In this document: positions 33,271 to 42,532 of the stretch, in pieces
How the letters are laid out: each line of letters opens with the position of its first letter
Position numbering within the stretch: position 1 is the first letter of the stretch
Origin: JAGNHS01 sp964609695
GTDB taxonomy: Bacteria > Bdellovibrionota > UBA2428
Assembly: GCA_964609695.1 (NCBI GenBank)
Contig: CAZSSP010000003.1
Location: 150,735-214,734 of the forward strand
Direction of reading: 5' to 3'
Length of the DNA: 64,000 bases
Program-made: the position numbers and the translations under genes
The notes under the pieces: model-generated
The model's database searches: none
What the model saw: only the letters and a program-made list of their open reading frames with translations
What the model was told of the DNA's origin: nothing

Positions 33271-35172
33271 ATGTTTCAGCGGCTTTTTTCATTTCTATTT
33301 ATTTTTTCGTTAATTAGTTTTTGTCCATTATTTGCTCAAGATGATTTGATTAAAGAAATTGATGCTCTTAATGATAATCCCGATGCTGCTTCTGGTCCGG
33401 ATAGATCGGCTCCATCATCAGGCTCAAGTAATATTGAAGATCTTCCAGTAGACGACACTCCTCGAGATGAACCTGCTGTAGCCACCGAAGACAACGTTCT
33501 TCAAGGTCCATTGAGTGGTGAAATCGACAATTCTCAAGCCAACATCACGGATATGAATTTTCGACAATTAAGTGATCGAGTTCGCTTAGTCGTCAATTCT
33601 ACTCGTGCGCCAGATTTTAAAAGAGAGCTTCGTAAACAACGTCGTCAAGTTGTGCTCGAGCTCAGTAATGCAAAATTAGCTAAAACTTTTTTAAAGAGAG
33701 CCTTGGATACAGGAGAATTCGAAGGTCCAGTCGCATTGGTCCAGGCATTCGATACTAAAGCCGGACAAGACAATAACGTGAAATTACTTTTCCAATTGCG
33801 TGACTTGATTGAGCCCACAATATCTCGTTCTGGGAATAATCTATTAATTGATTTTCCAATGGTTTTAAAAGATGGAGTTATTTTTCGCACTCGAAATGCA
33901 GAAGCTCCAAAGCCTGAACTTTTTTTAACTATCAACGACACATCTGCTTTTAAAGGCTCTCGTATTAATTTGAATGTGAAAGACGCTCCCTTACCAGATG
34001 TTTTGAACTTTCTATCAAAAGCATCAGGGCAAAACTTTGTTCTGGCTGAAGGTGGGTCAACAAAGGTCACTCTCAATGTGAAGAATATTCCTTGGGATCA
34101 AGTGCTAGCGATTATTCTTGTGAATGCGGAATTGGGATATCAAAGAGTGGGCAACACTTATCGGATCGCAAAAATTTCATCACTTAAAACGGAGCTAGAA
34201 GATGCGGCCAAAAGTGCTGATAATGAGAAAAAACTTCAACCCATTGAAACTCGTTTATTCACTTTAAGCTATCTCAGTGCCAAAGATGCTCGTGGATCAA
34301 TTGAAAAACTTCTTAAAGACACTTCAAGAGAAAATGCGACCATCGATGAGCGTACGAACAGTTTGGTGGTCACCGGTTTTTCTGAAAACGTTGAGCGAAT
34401 TTCGCGCTTTCTAAACTCTGTAGATCGTCAAACTCCACAGGTTCAAATCGATGCGCGTATTGTGGAAACTTCGGACAAGCTCGATCGAAAGATTCAATGG
34501 AACATTGGTGCCGAAGGTATGAATTTGAAAAAAATTGGTGTTCAAAGAATTTCAACGGGTGCCAATCCAGCGTCTCCTAACCTCAACACTCAAGGCATTT
34601 GGGGTAAGAGTCCTAATTTGGATGACATCGATATGTTGATAAGCGCTAATGATACGGACACCAAAACAAAAGTTATTGCGGCTCCTCGAGTGGTCGTGGC
34701 CAACAATCAAGAGGCCAATCTCTTTCAGGGTTCTGAAGTTTTGGTGCTTGTTCCCGATAAAGAGGGCACTAACACTACAAAAACCTACGATTACACTTTA
34801 GATCTTAAGGTGACTCCTCAAGTGACCAATGATGGATATGTTTTGCTGAATCTCAATCTTAAGCGAGATACACCTTCGACACAGGTTCAAGCCGAGCAAG
34901 CTAAAGATCGACGAGGTATCGTAACTAAGATGCTAGTGAAGAGCGGAGAGACTTCAGTTATTGGCGGATTGTATATCGACGACAATTCCAACACTCGTGC
35001 GGGAATTCCGTTTTTTAAAGATTTGCCTATTATTGGCGTTCTTTTTGAAAACCAATTCAATAAAATCAAAGAACGCAAAGAGTTGTTGATGTTCTTATCT
35101 CCGAAGATTCTCAACGAAGAGGCTTCTTTGGTAAGGGCTAGCGCCAACAGCATACCGGCTAAAGATCTATAA
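33271..35172 (+). CDS. pilQ: Type IV pilus secretin PilQ
   Basis: 633 residues with a signal peptide (FLFIFSLISFCPLFA) and an acidic linker. One AMIN domain (about 95-195, peptidoglycan binding), an STN domain (RINLNVKDAPLPDVLNFL), a NolW/secretin N domain (TRLFTLSYLSAKDARG) and the C-terminal secretin (from about residue 385, with VPDKEGT, SVIGGLYIDD and IGVLFENQF) are in order. A preceding GGGGGAG supports the start. It forms the outer-membrane pilus gate. Confidence 0.95.
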   Translation: MFQRLFSFLFIFSLISFCPLFAQDDLIKEIDALNDNPDAASGPDRSAPSSGSSNIEDLPVDDTPRDEPAVATEDNVLQGPLSGEIDNSQANITDMNFRQLSDRVRLVVNSTRAPDFKRELRKQRRQVVLELSNAKLAKTFLKRALDTGEFEGPVALVQAFDTKAGQDNNVKLLFQLRDLIEPTISRSGNNLLIDFPMVLKDGVIFRTRNAEAPKPELFLTINDTSAFKGSRINLNVKDAPLPDVLNFLSKASGQNFVLAEGGSTKVTLNVKNIPWDQVLAIILVNAELGYQRVGNTYRIAKISSLKTELEDAAKSADNEKKLQPIETRLFTLSYLSAKDARGSIEKLLKDTSRENATIDERTNSLVVTGFSENVERISRFLNSVDRQTPQVQIDARIVETSDKLDRKIQWNIGAEGMNLKKIGVQRISTGANPASPNLNTQGIWGKSPNLDDIDMLISANDTDTKTKVIAAPRVVVANNQEANLFQGSEVLVLVPDKEGTNTTKTYDYTLDLKVTPQVTNDGYVLLNLNLKRDTPSTQVQAEQAKDRRGIVTKMLVKSGETSVIGGLYIDDNSNTRAGIPFFKDLPIIGVLFENQFNKIKERKELLMFLSPKILNEEASLVRASANSIPAKDL

Positions 35173-35224
35173 TTTAAACGCGTTCTGCTTGCTCACATCA
35201 CTCGCTCATGAACGCGTTCAAATT
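35171..35224 (+). terminator. Long-loop hairpin after pilQ
   Basis: AATTTAAACGCGTTC (35171-35185) and GAACGCGTTCAAATT (35210-35224) pair with one mismatch. The loop is 24 bases with no T run after it. It could end or stabilise the pil transcript. Confidence 0.4.
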
Positions 35225-35264
35225 ACTGGCGTGTGATTAAGCTGAATCTTCGTAGAATAGAGTT

Positions 35265-35618
35265 ATGAGTATTTTCTACATTCAAATGGCGTTTAACTTG
35301 ATGTGTTGTTACTGGATCTTTCGATCATTTACTGTTGAGCGAAGGATTCGCCGTTTGATGGCCGAAGTCGCCTCCCTCAGGATGGAGCATCACGATAGCA
35401 ATTCTAGCTCTTTTATTAGCCAAGAACCTCGTATGGAAGTCAGCACAACTACAATTTCTGAAAAAGTGGTGGGCAAAGAAATTCGAGTTCTCGATACCTA
35501 TGATACGGCTAAGCAGTTGATAAAAGAGGGAAAAGATCTCAGTAAAGTGGCCGCAATAACGGGGATTTCTGTATCAGAACTTCGATTATTGGATAAATTC
35601 GAAAGCCGAGATCTCTGA
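35265..35618 (+). CDS. DUF2802-like small membrane-anchored protein
   Basis: 117 residues. A hydrophobic N-terminus (IQMAFNLMCCYWIF) is followed by a basic coiled coil. The C-terminal helix-turn-helix-like motif (DTAKQLIKEGKDLSKVA, then GISVSELRLLDKF) is typical of DUF2802 and related proteins, often encoded near motility genes. It follows pilQ but is separated by the hairpin. Confidence 0.65.
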   Translation: MSIFYIQMAFNLMCCYWIFRSFTVERRIRRLMAEVASLRMEHHDSNSSSFISQEPRMEVSTTTISEKVVGKEIRVLDTYDTAKQLIKEGKDLSKVAAITGISVSELRLLDKFESRDL

Positions 35619-35669
35619 TTTTTTTTTGCAGAGTATTAACCGGCTTATGGCGGTCCTTTGTCTAATTTA

Positions 35670-35698
35670 TTGACAGCTAGGATAGTTATGACTATGTG
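35670..35698 (+). promoter_or_regulatory. Sigma-70-type promoter of the 40-residue gene
   Basis: TTGACA (35670-35675), 17 bases, TATGTG (35693-35698). The ATG is only 10 bases downstream and no SD is present. Confidence 0.5.
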
Positions 35699-35708
35699 CA
35701 TATAAATC

Positions 35709-35831
35709 ATGCGCTGGCCAACATCAGAAGAGTTTTTAGTCATCGGAGTAGTTATTTTAGGCCTGGTGCTGTTTGAGATGGGTCCTAAGCTACTTAACGT
35801 GCTGAAAAATCGGCGTAAATCCGATTCTTAA
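35709..35831 (+). CDS. 40-residue single-pass membrane microprotein
   Basis: ATG CGC TGG... to TAA. One membrane helix (FLVIGVVILGLVLF) is followed by EMGPKLLNVLKNRRKS, a short basic amphipathic tail. The helix-Gly-Pro-Lys-amphipathic layout recalls a truncated TatA. It fills the gap between the DUF2802-like gene and phaR and has its own promoter. It is too short for routine gene callers, and no homologue is asserted. Confidence 0.5.
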   Translation: MRWPTSEEFLVIGVVILGLVLFEMGPKLLNVLKNRRKSDS

Positions 35832-35973
35832 GCATCTTATGGGTTTGGAGTTAGATATTTTTTTTGACGCGACCACTTGAAGCGTTGCGAAAGGGTGTCT
35901 AGTCTCGGGAAAACGTAATCCTGGGATCCATGAAGATCTTAGGGCAGAGAGAAAGGGTATGAGGGGGATAAAG

Positions 35974-36642
35974 ATGAGCGAAGGTATAAACAATATGGAA
36001 GTTCAAGATACGAAAAATCAAACTGTAGGTAATGCAAACAATGTTGCTGGCGTGGTTTCTGCGCCTGTAGCAGTGACTTCAAGTGAAAAAGGTAAATTCA
36101 CTAAAGTCATTAAGCGTTATCAAAATCGTAAGCTCTATGACACACATCAGAGCTGCTACGTCACTTTAGACGAAATTGCAGACATGATTGTGCGTGGAGA
36201 AGAAGTGATGGTTATTGATAACCGAACTAAGAAAGATATTACATCGAGCACTTTGACTCAGATTATCTTTGAAAAGCAAAAGCGTTCAAAGACTGTAATC
36301 CCAGTGCTAACTCTTCGTGACATCATCCAAGTTGGTGGTGGAACATTCTCTGGCTTCTTGGCTAAAACCTCAGAATCCGGAAATTCAATTCTAAGCAAAG
36401 CTAAGGCTGACCTTGAGCGTTCATTCTCAGTGACTGAGAACCTACGTGGCGCTTTTCAAGTGACTCAGCGATCCGCTGAAGACCTCAAGAAGGCTATTAA
36501 TGACCGTGTTGCTTCTTCAAGCGGTAAAGGTGCTGATGCCCTTAATGCAGCACAAGCCCAGCTTCAAAATTTGAGCAATCAATTGGTTAACATTGAAAAG
36601 CTCATTGATGCAGCTGAAGCTCGTAACAGCGGTAACGCTTAA
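35974..36642 (+). CDS. phaR: Polyhydroxyalkanoate synthesis regulator PhaR/PhbR-like
   Basis: 222 residues. GAGGGGG 6 bases before the ATG at 35974 decides the start. After a 45-residue variable N-terminus comes the DNA-binding domain VIKRYQNRKLYDTHQSCYV with LDEIADMI, diagnostic of PHB/PHA accumulation regulators. A helical C-terminal half (SAEDLKKAINDRV, then AQLQNLSNQLV) follows. In PHA producers it represses phasin and synthase genes. No pha genes are in the window, so it may regulate something else here. Confidence 0.85.
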   Translation: MSEGINNMEVQDTKNQTVGNANNVAGVVSAPVAVTSSEKGKFTKVIKRYQNRKLYDTHQSCYVTLDEIADMIVRGEEVMVIDNRTKKDITSSTLTQIIFEKQKRSKTVIPVLTLRDIIQVGGGTFSGFLAKTSESGNSILSKAKADLERSFSVTENLRGAFQVTQRSAEDLKKAINDRVASSSGKGADALNAAQAQLQNLSNQLVNIEKLIDAAEARNSGNA

Positions 36643-36677
36643 GTCGCCTAAGAATTTCCCTTCAAAGAACATAAGGA

Positions 36678-36714
36678 CCCTATCTAGCCCTAAAAGGCTA
36701 GATAGGGTTTTTTC
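36678..36714. terminator. Terminator between phaR and the HAMP protein gene
   Basis: CCCTATCTAGCC (36678-36689) and GGCTAGATAGGG (36696-36707), a perfect 12-bp stem followed by TTTTTT. It serves phaR and possibly the convergent gene. Confidence 0.85.
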
Positions 36715-36717
36715 ATT

Positions 36718-37266
36718 TTAAAGAGAGTTTTTTATGATTTCGTTCAAATCATTGCGGATTTCAGGATTGTTCAATGTAGCTTTGTGCTTCTCCATTAATT
36801 TGGCTATGGATTCTTGAAATTGGTTGCGGCGCTCTTCGTGACGTTCCATGGCGTAATTAAAAAGTTCTTCAAGATTATGGAATTCATCGGCTTTACGAAG
36901 GTGCATTCGAATTTTAGTTTTGCCGTCTGCAAATTCTTTAAGTCGGGTCTTAAGTGAAAACAGTGGGCCTGCGATTTGATGAGTTAAATAGAGTCCAGAA
37001 ATAAACAAAAGTAGAATTAGAGAAATCATAGCCACTAACATCAGGGCCACAATAAGGCGAAACTCTCGGCGGAGCTGAATAACTGTTTCGGGAAGTTGTT
37101 TAAGGGCACCATTGATGAGCATGTCGTAGTTGAGATTAATAAAAAATAAAAAAGTTCCAACGAATAAGGTGATCAGCAGACCATTGACTAAGCAAAGGCG
37201 AAGGGTGAAGCGGTATTGAAAGTCTTTTTCAATAACAAGGCGTGGTCGACGTCTTTGAATACTCAT
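36718..37266 (-). CDS. Membrane protein with HAMP-like domain
   Basis: 182 residues. GAGGAG 8 bases upstream selects the ATG at 37266. Two membrane helices (LCLVNGLLITLFVGTFLFFI and LIVALMLVAMISLILLLFI) flank a short periplasmic loop. A HAMP-like segment follows (LTHQIAGPLFSLKTRL, then LRKADEFHNL) and a coiled-coil tail. No kinase or methyl-accepting domain is attached. The start overlaps the end of the ligase gene by four bases. Confidence 0.75.
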   Translation of the reverse strand: MSIQRRRPRLVIEKDFQYRFTLRLCLVNGLLITLFVGTFLFFINLNYDMLINGALKQLPETVIQLRREFRLIVALMLVAMISLILLLFISGLYLTHQIAGPLFSLKTRLKEFADGKTKIRMHLRKADEFHNLEELFNYAMERHEERRNQFQESIAKLMEKHKATLNNPEIRNDLNEIIKNSL

Positions 37267-38483
37267 GCTGGGCACTCCTCTAGTGCGGCTGCAGTCGCGT
37301 GCAACCTAGCTAGGAAGTAGTATAACCCAGGTGGCTCTAAAAGCTCGCGAATATTTGTTTCTCTTGGGTGTTCAAATTTTTGATCGAGACTTTCAAGCGT
37401 TGAACCGGGCTGATTGAGATTTTCAAAAGGGCCCCCTTCGCCCAGTTTGGCGTGGGCTCTAAAAAAACCGCCTACGGGGCATCCATTAACTAAGTAGAGT
37501 ACGGGTTCGGCGCTCCGGATTTGGCCACCTTCGTTGAGAACAAAAGAGCTTGTGATACCTTCTTGAACGATAACATTGGTCACAGGAACGGATTCTTTTC
37601 CTTTTCTCATTTTTCTTTTAATTTGTGAGGCCGCTTGGTTGATTTCATCACGGTTTCTAAAGCTTAAAACTCCCATACCGTAAGTGCCCGCGTCGTTTTT
37701 TAAATAAAGAAAGGGTTCTTGGGTGTATCCTCTTTTTTTATATTCTTCTTTAAGCCGATCCAAAGTGTTGTTGAGTTCTTGAGTCATAAATTTAACATCG
37801 GCTTCACGATCAAAATCTAAATTATTATAGGAAACCGTGAGGGGTCTGAGCATCCAAGGATCAAAAGACGGGAGCATCTTTTGAATTTTAGTCAGAAGTG
37901 AATCTACAATTTCAAAGTGAGTCGATTTTTTTCTTTTATACCAACCTAAATTTGGACTGGGATAAATTGGAACTTCCACTCCCTCAAGAGCTTTAAGTAA
38001 GCCTCCGCTTAAATCATGATTGAGAAGTACCATTTGAACATCGGAGAGGGCTTCTTCTGAGGGAAGATAATTTAATGTTTTTCCATTTTTCAAAGAAATG
38101 GACCAAGCTTTGGGAATAGGGGGGCCTGACCACATCAATTTTACGTGCGCACCTGCGGCTTCAAGAATGTCGATAATTCCTGTTAAATTTTCAAGATAAC
38201 CCAAATTATTTGTATGAGCTTCGGGCACTAAACAAAGAGACCAAGGTGATGATTTTTGAATTTTTGCACTCAAAAATTCACGCATTTTTTCTGAAGCCTT
38301 AGTTTTCTCAAGCTGATTGAGATTGTTAAAGCCTGCTGGAAAAAGATTAACGTCAACGGCGCAAACTTTACATCCAGAATCTCGAATATCCATCGACGCA
38401 TAAATAGGAAGACCGCAACAGGGCTCTATACCTTCAAGGATTTTTAAAGCTTCGGGGATTGATTTACTGATTTCGCATTCCAT
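37263..38483 (-). CDS. gshA: Glutamate-cysteine ligase, GshA type (ATP-grasp-like)
   Basis: 406 residues. The blocks VDVNLFPAGFNNL, VPEAHTNNLGYLENL, YLKNDAGTYGMGV and GGFFRAHAKLGEGGPFENLN match the family of glutamate-cysteine ligases first described from acidithiobacilli and other proteobacteria, unrelated in sequence to E. coli GshA. It would make gamma-glutamylcysteine for glutathione. No gshB is in the window. It overlaps the upstream ArsA-like ATPase gene by 40 bases. Confidence 0.78.
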   Translation of the reverse strand: MECEISKSIPEALKILEGIEPCCGLPIYASMDIRDSGCKVCAVDVNLFPAGFNNLNQLEKTKASEKMREFLSAKIQKSSPWSLCLVPEAHTNNLGYLENLTGIIDILEAAGAHVKLMWSGPPIPKAWSISLKNGKTLNYLPSEEALSDVQMVLLNHDLSGGLLKALEGVEVPIYPSPNLGWYKRKKSTHFEIVDSLLTKIQKMLPSFDPWMLRPLTVSYNNLDFDREADVKFMTQELNNTLDRLKEEYKKRGYTQEPFLYLKNDAGTYGMGVLSFRNRDEINQAASQIKRKMRKGKESVPVTNVIVQEGITSSFVLNEGGQIRSAEPVLYLVNGCPVGGFFRAHAKLGEGGPFENLNQPGSTLESLDQKFEHPRETNIRELLEPPGLYYFLARLHATAAALEECPA

Positions 38484-39526
38484 TGTTTGTGGATCTCTTC
38501 TCCTAGCAACTCTAGTTCAGGCAATGCGATTTGTCTTATGGAGAGGCGCGGCAATTCTGCTAAGGGGTGCTTTTGGGTCCACGAAGAGGCTTGGGCTCTA
38601 ATCTTGGATTCTTCTTGCCACTCATAAAATATTTGAGCTCCTCTTTTGGCTCCAAAATGTTGAGATAAATTTTCTGCAGAAAGTGGAGAACTTTGGGGTA
38701 AACAGCGATTGAAGAGAATATTGAAAACACATTGAGGGTATCGCAGTCTCAGTTCTTTGTGGAGAAGTTGGGCTTCATTGATGGGATCGTTTTCTAAGCT
38801 AGACACTAATACATAAATACAGTTTGGACCTGAAAAGAGTGCATCAGCACGCTGAGCAGTTTCTTTAAGGGATTCATAAACGGGGCGAAGATTCAGTAAT
38901 AAATCGGCCAATTGAGTGAAGAAATTTTTACCCACAATTCGTCTAAAAACTTCGAGAGCTTGAGATTGTCCAAATTGAAATAATTTTTTCCACCATTGAG
39001 CGCTGTCGTCTGGACTTCGAACATAAAATTTTAAAACGGTGTCATCAAAAAATTCTTGAAGATGTTTAGGGCTTTCTAAAAAGTCAAGAGCATGTTGAGA
39101 GGGTGGGGTGTCAATAACACAAGCGTCGTATTGTCCTGATTCAACAAGACTGAGAGCTTTTTCTACGCCGAGATATTCTTCGATGCCTCCCAGTTGATTT
39201 TCAATCACACTAAAAAATGGATGTTTAAGAACTTTCTCGAGCGCGGAAGAAGAAGAAATATGTTTGCGAGCTAAATCCTTTAAGGCATCTTTATTGTTTA
39301 ACCAAAGAGCGTCTAAATAAGAATGCTCGCTTGAGGAGACAATGCGTTCGGCTTCATTATTGAGGGCTTTGAGTCCGAGCGCTTGAGCGAGTCTTCGTGC
39401 AGGGTCAACAGTCATAACGACAGTCCTTAATCCTTTTTTCTCAAGCGCTAAGGCAAAGCTTGCCGCACAAGTTGTTTTTCCAACCCCACCTGAACCCAGA
39501 AAAAAATAGACTTGAGGAGTTTTCAT
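38444..39526 (-). CDS. ArsA/Get3-like ATPase (first of pair by position)
   Basis: 360 residues. A deviant Walker A P-loop FLGSGGVGKTT, TVDPARRLAQALG (switch I-like) and VIDTPPSQHALDF (switch II) are typical of ArsA/Get3 ATPases. No arsenical efflux gene is nearby, so a Get3-like or regulatory role is more likely than arsenite export. Start overlaps the end of the companion gene by four bases (ATGA). Confidence 0.88.
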   Translation of the reverse strand: MKTPQVYFFLGSGGVGKTTCAASFALALEKKGLRTVVMTVDPARRLAQALGLKALNNEAERIVSSSEHSYLDALWLNNKDALKDLARKHISSSSALEKVLKHPFFSVIENQLGGIEEYLGVEKALSLVESGQYDACVIDTPPSQHALDFLESPKHLQEFFDDTVLKFYVRSPDDSAQWWKKLFQFGQSQALEVFRRIVGKNFFTQLADLLLNLRPVYESLKETAQRADALFSGPNCIYVLVSSLENDPINEAQLLHKELRLRYPQCVFNILFNRCLPQSSPLSAENLSQHFGAKRGAQIFYEWQEESKIRAQASSWTQKHPLAELPRLSIRQIALPELELLGEEIHKQWNAKSVNQSPKL

Positions 39527-40443
39527 AAAGCTTGAGCAATTTCTGCAAAATGCTGACTCAAGTCTCCAGTTAAATAGGGTATGGGTCGAAGTTGATTTTC
39601 AAAATGTTTTTGATATTTCTCAAGAAGTTCTTTTTGCTCCTCGAGGTGCGATCGACTGGCGTCTAAAACTTTTTTCCACTTCGAATCTAAGTTTGAATTT
39701 GTTTCGCTAGGAAAATCTTCATTGAGTAAGGGCGTTCGATTTAACCAAATTTTAGAAACTTTAATATCGAGTTGTTTGAGTAGGGCAACGGTTTCAAGTG
39801 TTTCCTGAAGGGGGAGTTCTTCAAGAAGAGAACTCAAATAAACATGAGTCATAGAGCTGTCGTGGATGAAGTTATCGAGTTTTTCAGCTTGTCCTCGAAT
39901 GATTCCAGAATCAAAGACGTTTTTTAAAGCAAGGGTGCTTCGGAAAAGCATTAAAAAATGTCCACTCGCAGGAGAGTCTACAACAATGTGTTTCCAGGGT
40001 GTTTTGTTTTTGGGATCTTTGCCGTTTTTAGCTTCCCAAAAAATTTTTCCTAGAATCACAATGGGTTCAAGTCCTGGGCAAGCATGCACAAATGAACGAA
40101 CGGCTTTGTTATCTAAAACTAAGTCGATAAGATTTTCTCGCCATCGATTCGTCATTTGAGAGATAAAGGCGTCTTGATGACCGAGTGTTAATAGAATTGA
40201 AAAATATTCTCGGAAGGATTCCATGGGGCTAAGTTTTGTAAAAAAAAGACCAGGATATTTAAGTGATTCGGATATTTTATACTGAAGATTCTTTTCGCCT
40301 AAGAGCTGACTGGCGTATCCGTTTCCTAAGGCGTCGCAAACTAAAATAGGCCCTTCACCTTTTTGATAAAGTTGCCAAGCAAAAGCAGCCGAGAGTGTTG
40401 ATTTGCCTACACCGCCTTTGCCTGAGATAAAATGAACTTTCAC
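39523..40443 (-). CDS. ArsA/Get3-like ATPase (second of pair by position)
   Basis: 306 residues. FISGKGGVGKSTLSAAFA is the signature P-loop with the extra Lys. HIVVDSPASGHFL is the switch II segment (usual DTAPTGH, here S-P-A-S-G-H). It is transcribed first in the four-gene unit arsA-arsA-gshA-HAMP. Two unequal ArsA subunits suggest a heterodimer. Client is unknown. Confidence 0.88.
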   Translation of the reverse strand: MKVHFISGKGGVGKSTLSAAFAWQLYQKGEGPILVCDALGNGYASQLLGEKNLQYKISESLKYPGLFFTKLSPMESFREYFSILLTLGHQDAFISQMTNRWRENLIDLVLDNKAVRSFVHACPGLEPIVILGKIFWEAKNGKDPKNKTPWKHIVVDSPASGHFLMLFRSTLALKNVFDSGIIRGQAEKLDNFIHDSSMTHVYLSSLLEELPLQETLETVALLKQLDIKVSKIWLNRTPLLNEDFPSETNSNLDSKWKKVLDASRSHLEEQKELLEKYQKHFENQLRPIPYLTGDLSQHFAEIAQAL

Positions 40444-40611
40444 GCTTAGGAACTTATCCGAAAGCGGCTTGGGAGTAATCCAAGATTGGTGCGCTCTGCG
40501 TAAATGCTTATAAAATGAGACAAGGCACTCAATATTTACAGACTTGCATTCCTGAGGTCTACTAGAGCGAGCATCTGAAGGGCTTTAAGCTCTTCTTGGA
40601 GGTTTTCACAA

Positions 40612-41202
40612 ATGCGGAACTTTCTTTTTGGTTTTTCAATTTTATTAATAGCTTCTTGCGGTCATCGTCAGTTCACTCAAGGTGAGTATGATGATGTCAA
40701 TGAAGCTCGTTTGTTGGACGATAAATTTAATGAATCCGATGCGGCCATGTTGATTGAGGAAATGGTCGATTCCATGGCTAAGCATCCTGTTTTTGCCAAT
40801 GCCAAACTTCCTCCCGTGGTTCAGGTCGAAAATGTTCGCAATAAAACTTCTGAACATATTGAGACCAAGAGCATGACGGATTCTTTGAGGACAGCTTTGA
40901 TTAAAACTGGGAAAGTTCGTTTTTCTAATAAAGAAGATCGTGAAACTCTACAGAATGAAGTGGATTATCAAAATGAATCTGGTCGTGTTCGTAAAGACAC
41001 TCGTAAAAACAGGTCGGGTGGTGTGGGGGCCGACTATATACTCACGGGTGATTTGATTTCGAACGTTCAAGAAGTTGGAAATAAGAAACTAATTTTTTAT
41101 AGACTCACCTTAAATTTAACTAACCTTGAAACTAATTTAATTGCATGGTCAGACGAAAAACCCATTCGCAAACGATATAAGAAAAAATCGGTTGGAATGT
41201 AA
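40612..41202 (+). CDS. lpoB: LpoB-family penicillin-binding protein activator lipoprotein
   Basis: 196 residues. TTGGAGG lies 9 bases before the ATG. The lipobox is LIASC. The LpoB/CsgG-like domain has PPVVQVENVRNKTSEHIE, then TALIKTGKVRF and GADYILTGDLIS. In E. coli LpoB reaches through peptidoglycan to stimulate PBP1b. The neighbouring COG3014-like lipoprotein is a known genomic companion. Confidence 0.85.
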   Translation: MRNFLFGFSILLIASCGHRQFTQGEYDDVNEARLLDDKFNESDAAMLIEEMVDSMAKHPVFANAKLPPVVQVENVRNKTSEHIETKSMTDSLRTALIKTGKVRFSNKEDRETLQNEVDYQNESGRVRKDTRKNRSGGVGADYILTGDLISNVQEVGNKKLIFYRLTLNLTNLETNLIAWSDEKPIRKRYKKKSVGM

Positions 41203-41242
41203 TTTTAGGGTCGAATAATACGGCCAGAATTATGGCTCATAA

Positions 41243-42490
41243 GTGGAACATCGAAAAATAGAAAGTCATCTTTTTTTAAGGAGAATATTTCTACTTTTCA
41301 CTGTTTTGATGATGGGTGCTTGTGCTTCCCATCGCTATTTAGCGAACTCTGGTCATGAACTTTTTGACCGCCGCGATTTTATTGCTGCTGCTGAACAATT
41401 TAAAAAAGAAGCTTCAAAAAAAGGGGCTAATCAACTTTTGTTTATGCTCGATGAGGGAATGTCTCATTTTGCAGCCAGACAATACAAGGAAGCCATTGAT
41501 GTTTTTTTAGCGGCTGAAAAAGTAGCGGAAATTAAAGATTACACAAGTATCAGCGAAGAGACTGGGACACTTCTGACTGGCGATAATGTTAGAGGCTATA
41601 AGGGAGAGGATTTTGAAAAAGTACTGATTAATATTTATTTGGCATTGGCCTATTCAGCTTTGGGAAATGTTGAAGACGCCCAGGTTGAAGCTCGAAAAAT
41701 AAATTTGCTTCTTTATAAAATGATTCATGAAGGAAAAAGAAATTATCAAGAGTCACCGCTTGCACGATATTTGTCGGCTATGCTTTGGGAGAATACCAAA
41801 GATTGGGATTCAGCCTATGTTGATTATAAAAACACCTATGATTTAGATGCGACATTTCCCGAGATTGAGAGAGATCTTTTGGCTATGTCACGAAAAAATG
41901 GCTTTAGCGATAGGTTAGAAGAATGGCGTAAAAAATTTCCAAACGCTCAAGAGCGATCGATTAAAAAAAATGAGGGTGAAATTGTGGTTTTTTTCGAAGC
42001 AGGACGAGGCCCCGAAAAAATTCCTCGCGATGGTGAAAATTCGAATTTACCTCGTTATGTGCGTCGTTCGAGTGATCGATTGGCAGCTCGTGTGAAACTC
42101 AAAGATAAAACGAGCCCCAAGCTGGCAGATGTTTTAGACATTGAAAGCTTATCCATAGCTTATTTGGAAGATAGAATTTCTCGAATGGCAGCCGCAAAGC
42201 TTGCTGGACTTGTTGCTAAAGGAGTTGTGGCCTATGGAGCCGCGAAAGCGACGAAGGACTCTGATCTAGGGCAATTGCTTTTTATTGCCTTACTTGCGGC
42301 AGATCAGGCCGACCTTCGCGCTTGGCGCACTTTGCCCGCTAAAATTCAAATGCTTCGTTGGCCTATGTCTGAGGGCACTTATGATTTGCAGCTTGAAGTT
42401 TTGGGTATTGGAGACATTGTCTTAGATACGATACCATTTTCAGGTGTGAGTGTTCAGAAGGGCAAGAAAACTTTTTTGATTGCTCGTTAA
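41243..42490 (+). CDS. COG3014-like lipoprotein
   Basis: 415 residues with a GTG start; a downstream ATG would remove the signal peptide. The lipobox is MMGAC. TPR-like helices (FDRRDFIAAAEQFKKEA, QYKEAIDVFLAAE) span residues about 40-230. A C-terminal domain has DRISRMAAAKLAGLVAKGV, a hydrophobic helix, and LRAWRTLPAKIQMLRW. This arrangement is that of the uncharacterised COG3014 family, commonly next to lpoB. Confidence 0.78.
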   Translation: MEHRKIESHLFLRRIFLLFTVLMMGACASHRYLANSGHELFDRRDFIAAAEQFKKEASKKGANQLLFMLDEGMSHFAARQYKEAIDVFLAAEKVAEIKDYTSISEETGTLLTGDNVRGYKGEDFEKVLINIYLALAYSALGNVEDAQVEARKINLLLYKMIHEGKRNYQESPLARYLSAMLWENTKDWDSAYVDYKNTYDLDATFPEIERDLLAMSRKNGFSDRLEEWRKKFPNAQERSIKKNEGEIVVFFEAGRGPEKIPRDGENSNLPRYVRRSSDRLAARVKLKDKTSPKLADVLDIESLSIAYLEDRISRMAAAKLAGLVAKGVVAYGAAKATKDSDLGQLLFIALLAADQADLRAWRTLPAKIQMLRWPMSEGTYDLQLEVLGIGDIVLDTIPFSGVSVQKGKKTFLIAR

Positions 42491-42495
42491 TTATT

Positions 42496-42524
42496 TTGAT
42501 ATGAAGTCGCCACACTGTTAATAA
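42496..42524 (+). promoter_or_regulatory. Promoter of the HAD phosphatase gene
   Basis: TTGATA, 17 bases, TAATAA. The ATG is 8 bases after the -10 box and lacks an SD, so the mRNA would be leaderless or nearly so. Confidence 0.4.
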
Positions 42525-42532
42525 GATTCTCC

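Noticed and set aside
35974..36642. PHA biosynthesis locus
   Set aside because: Only the PhaR-type regulator is present; no synthase, thiolase or phasin genes are in the window.
38444..40443. Arsenite efflux operon
   Set aside because: The two ATPases have ArsA motifs, but no arsB, arsC, arsD or arsR gene is present nearby.
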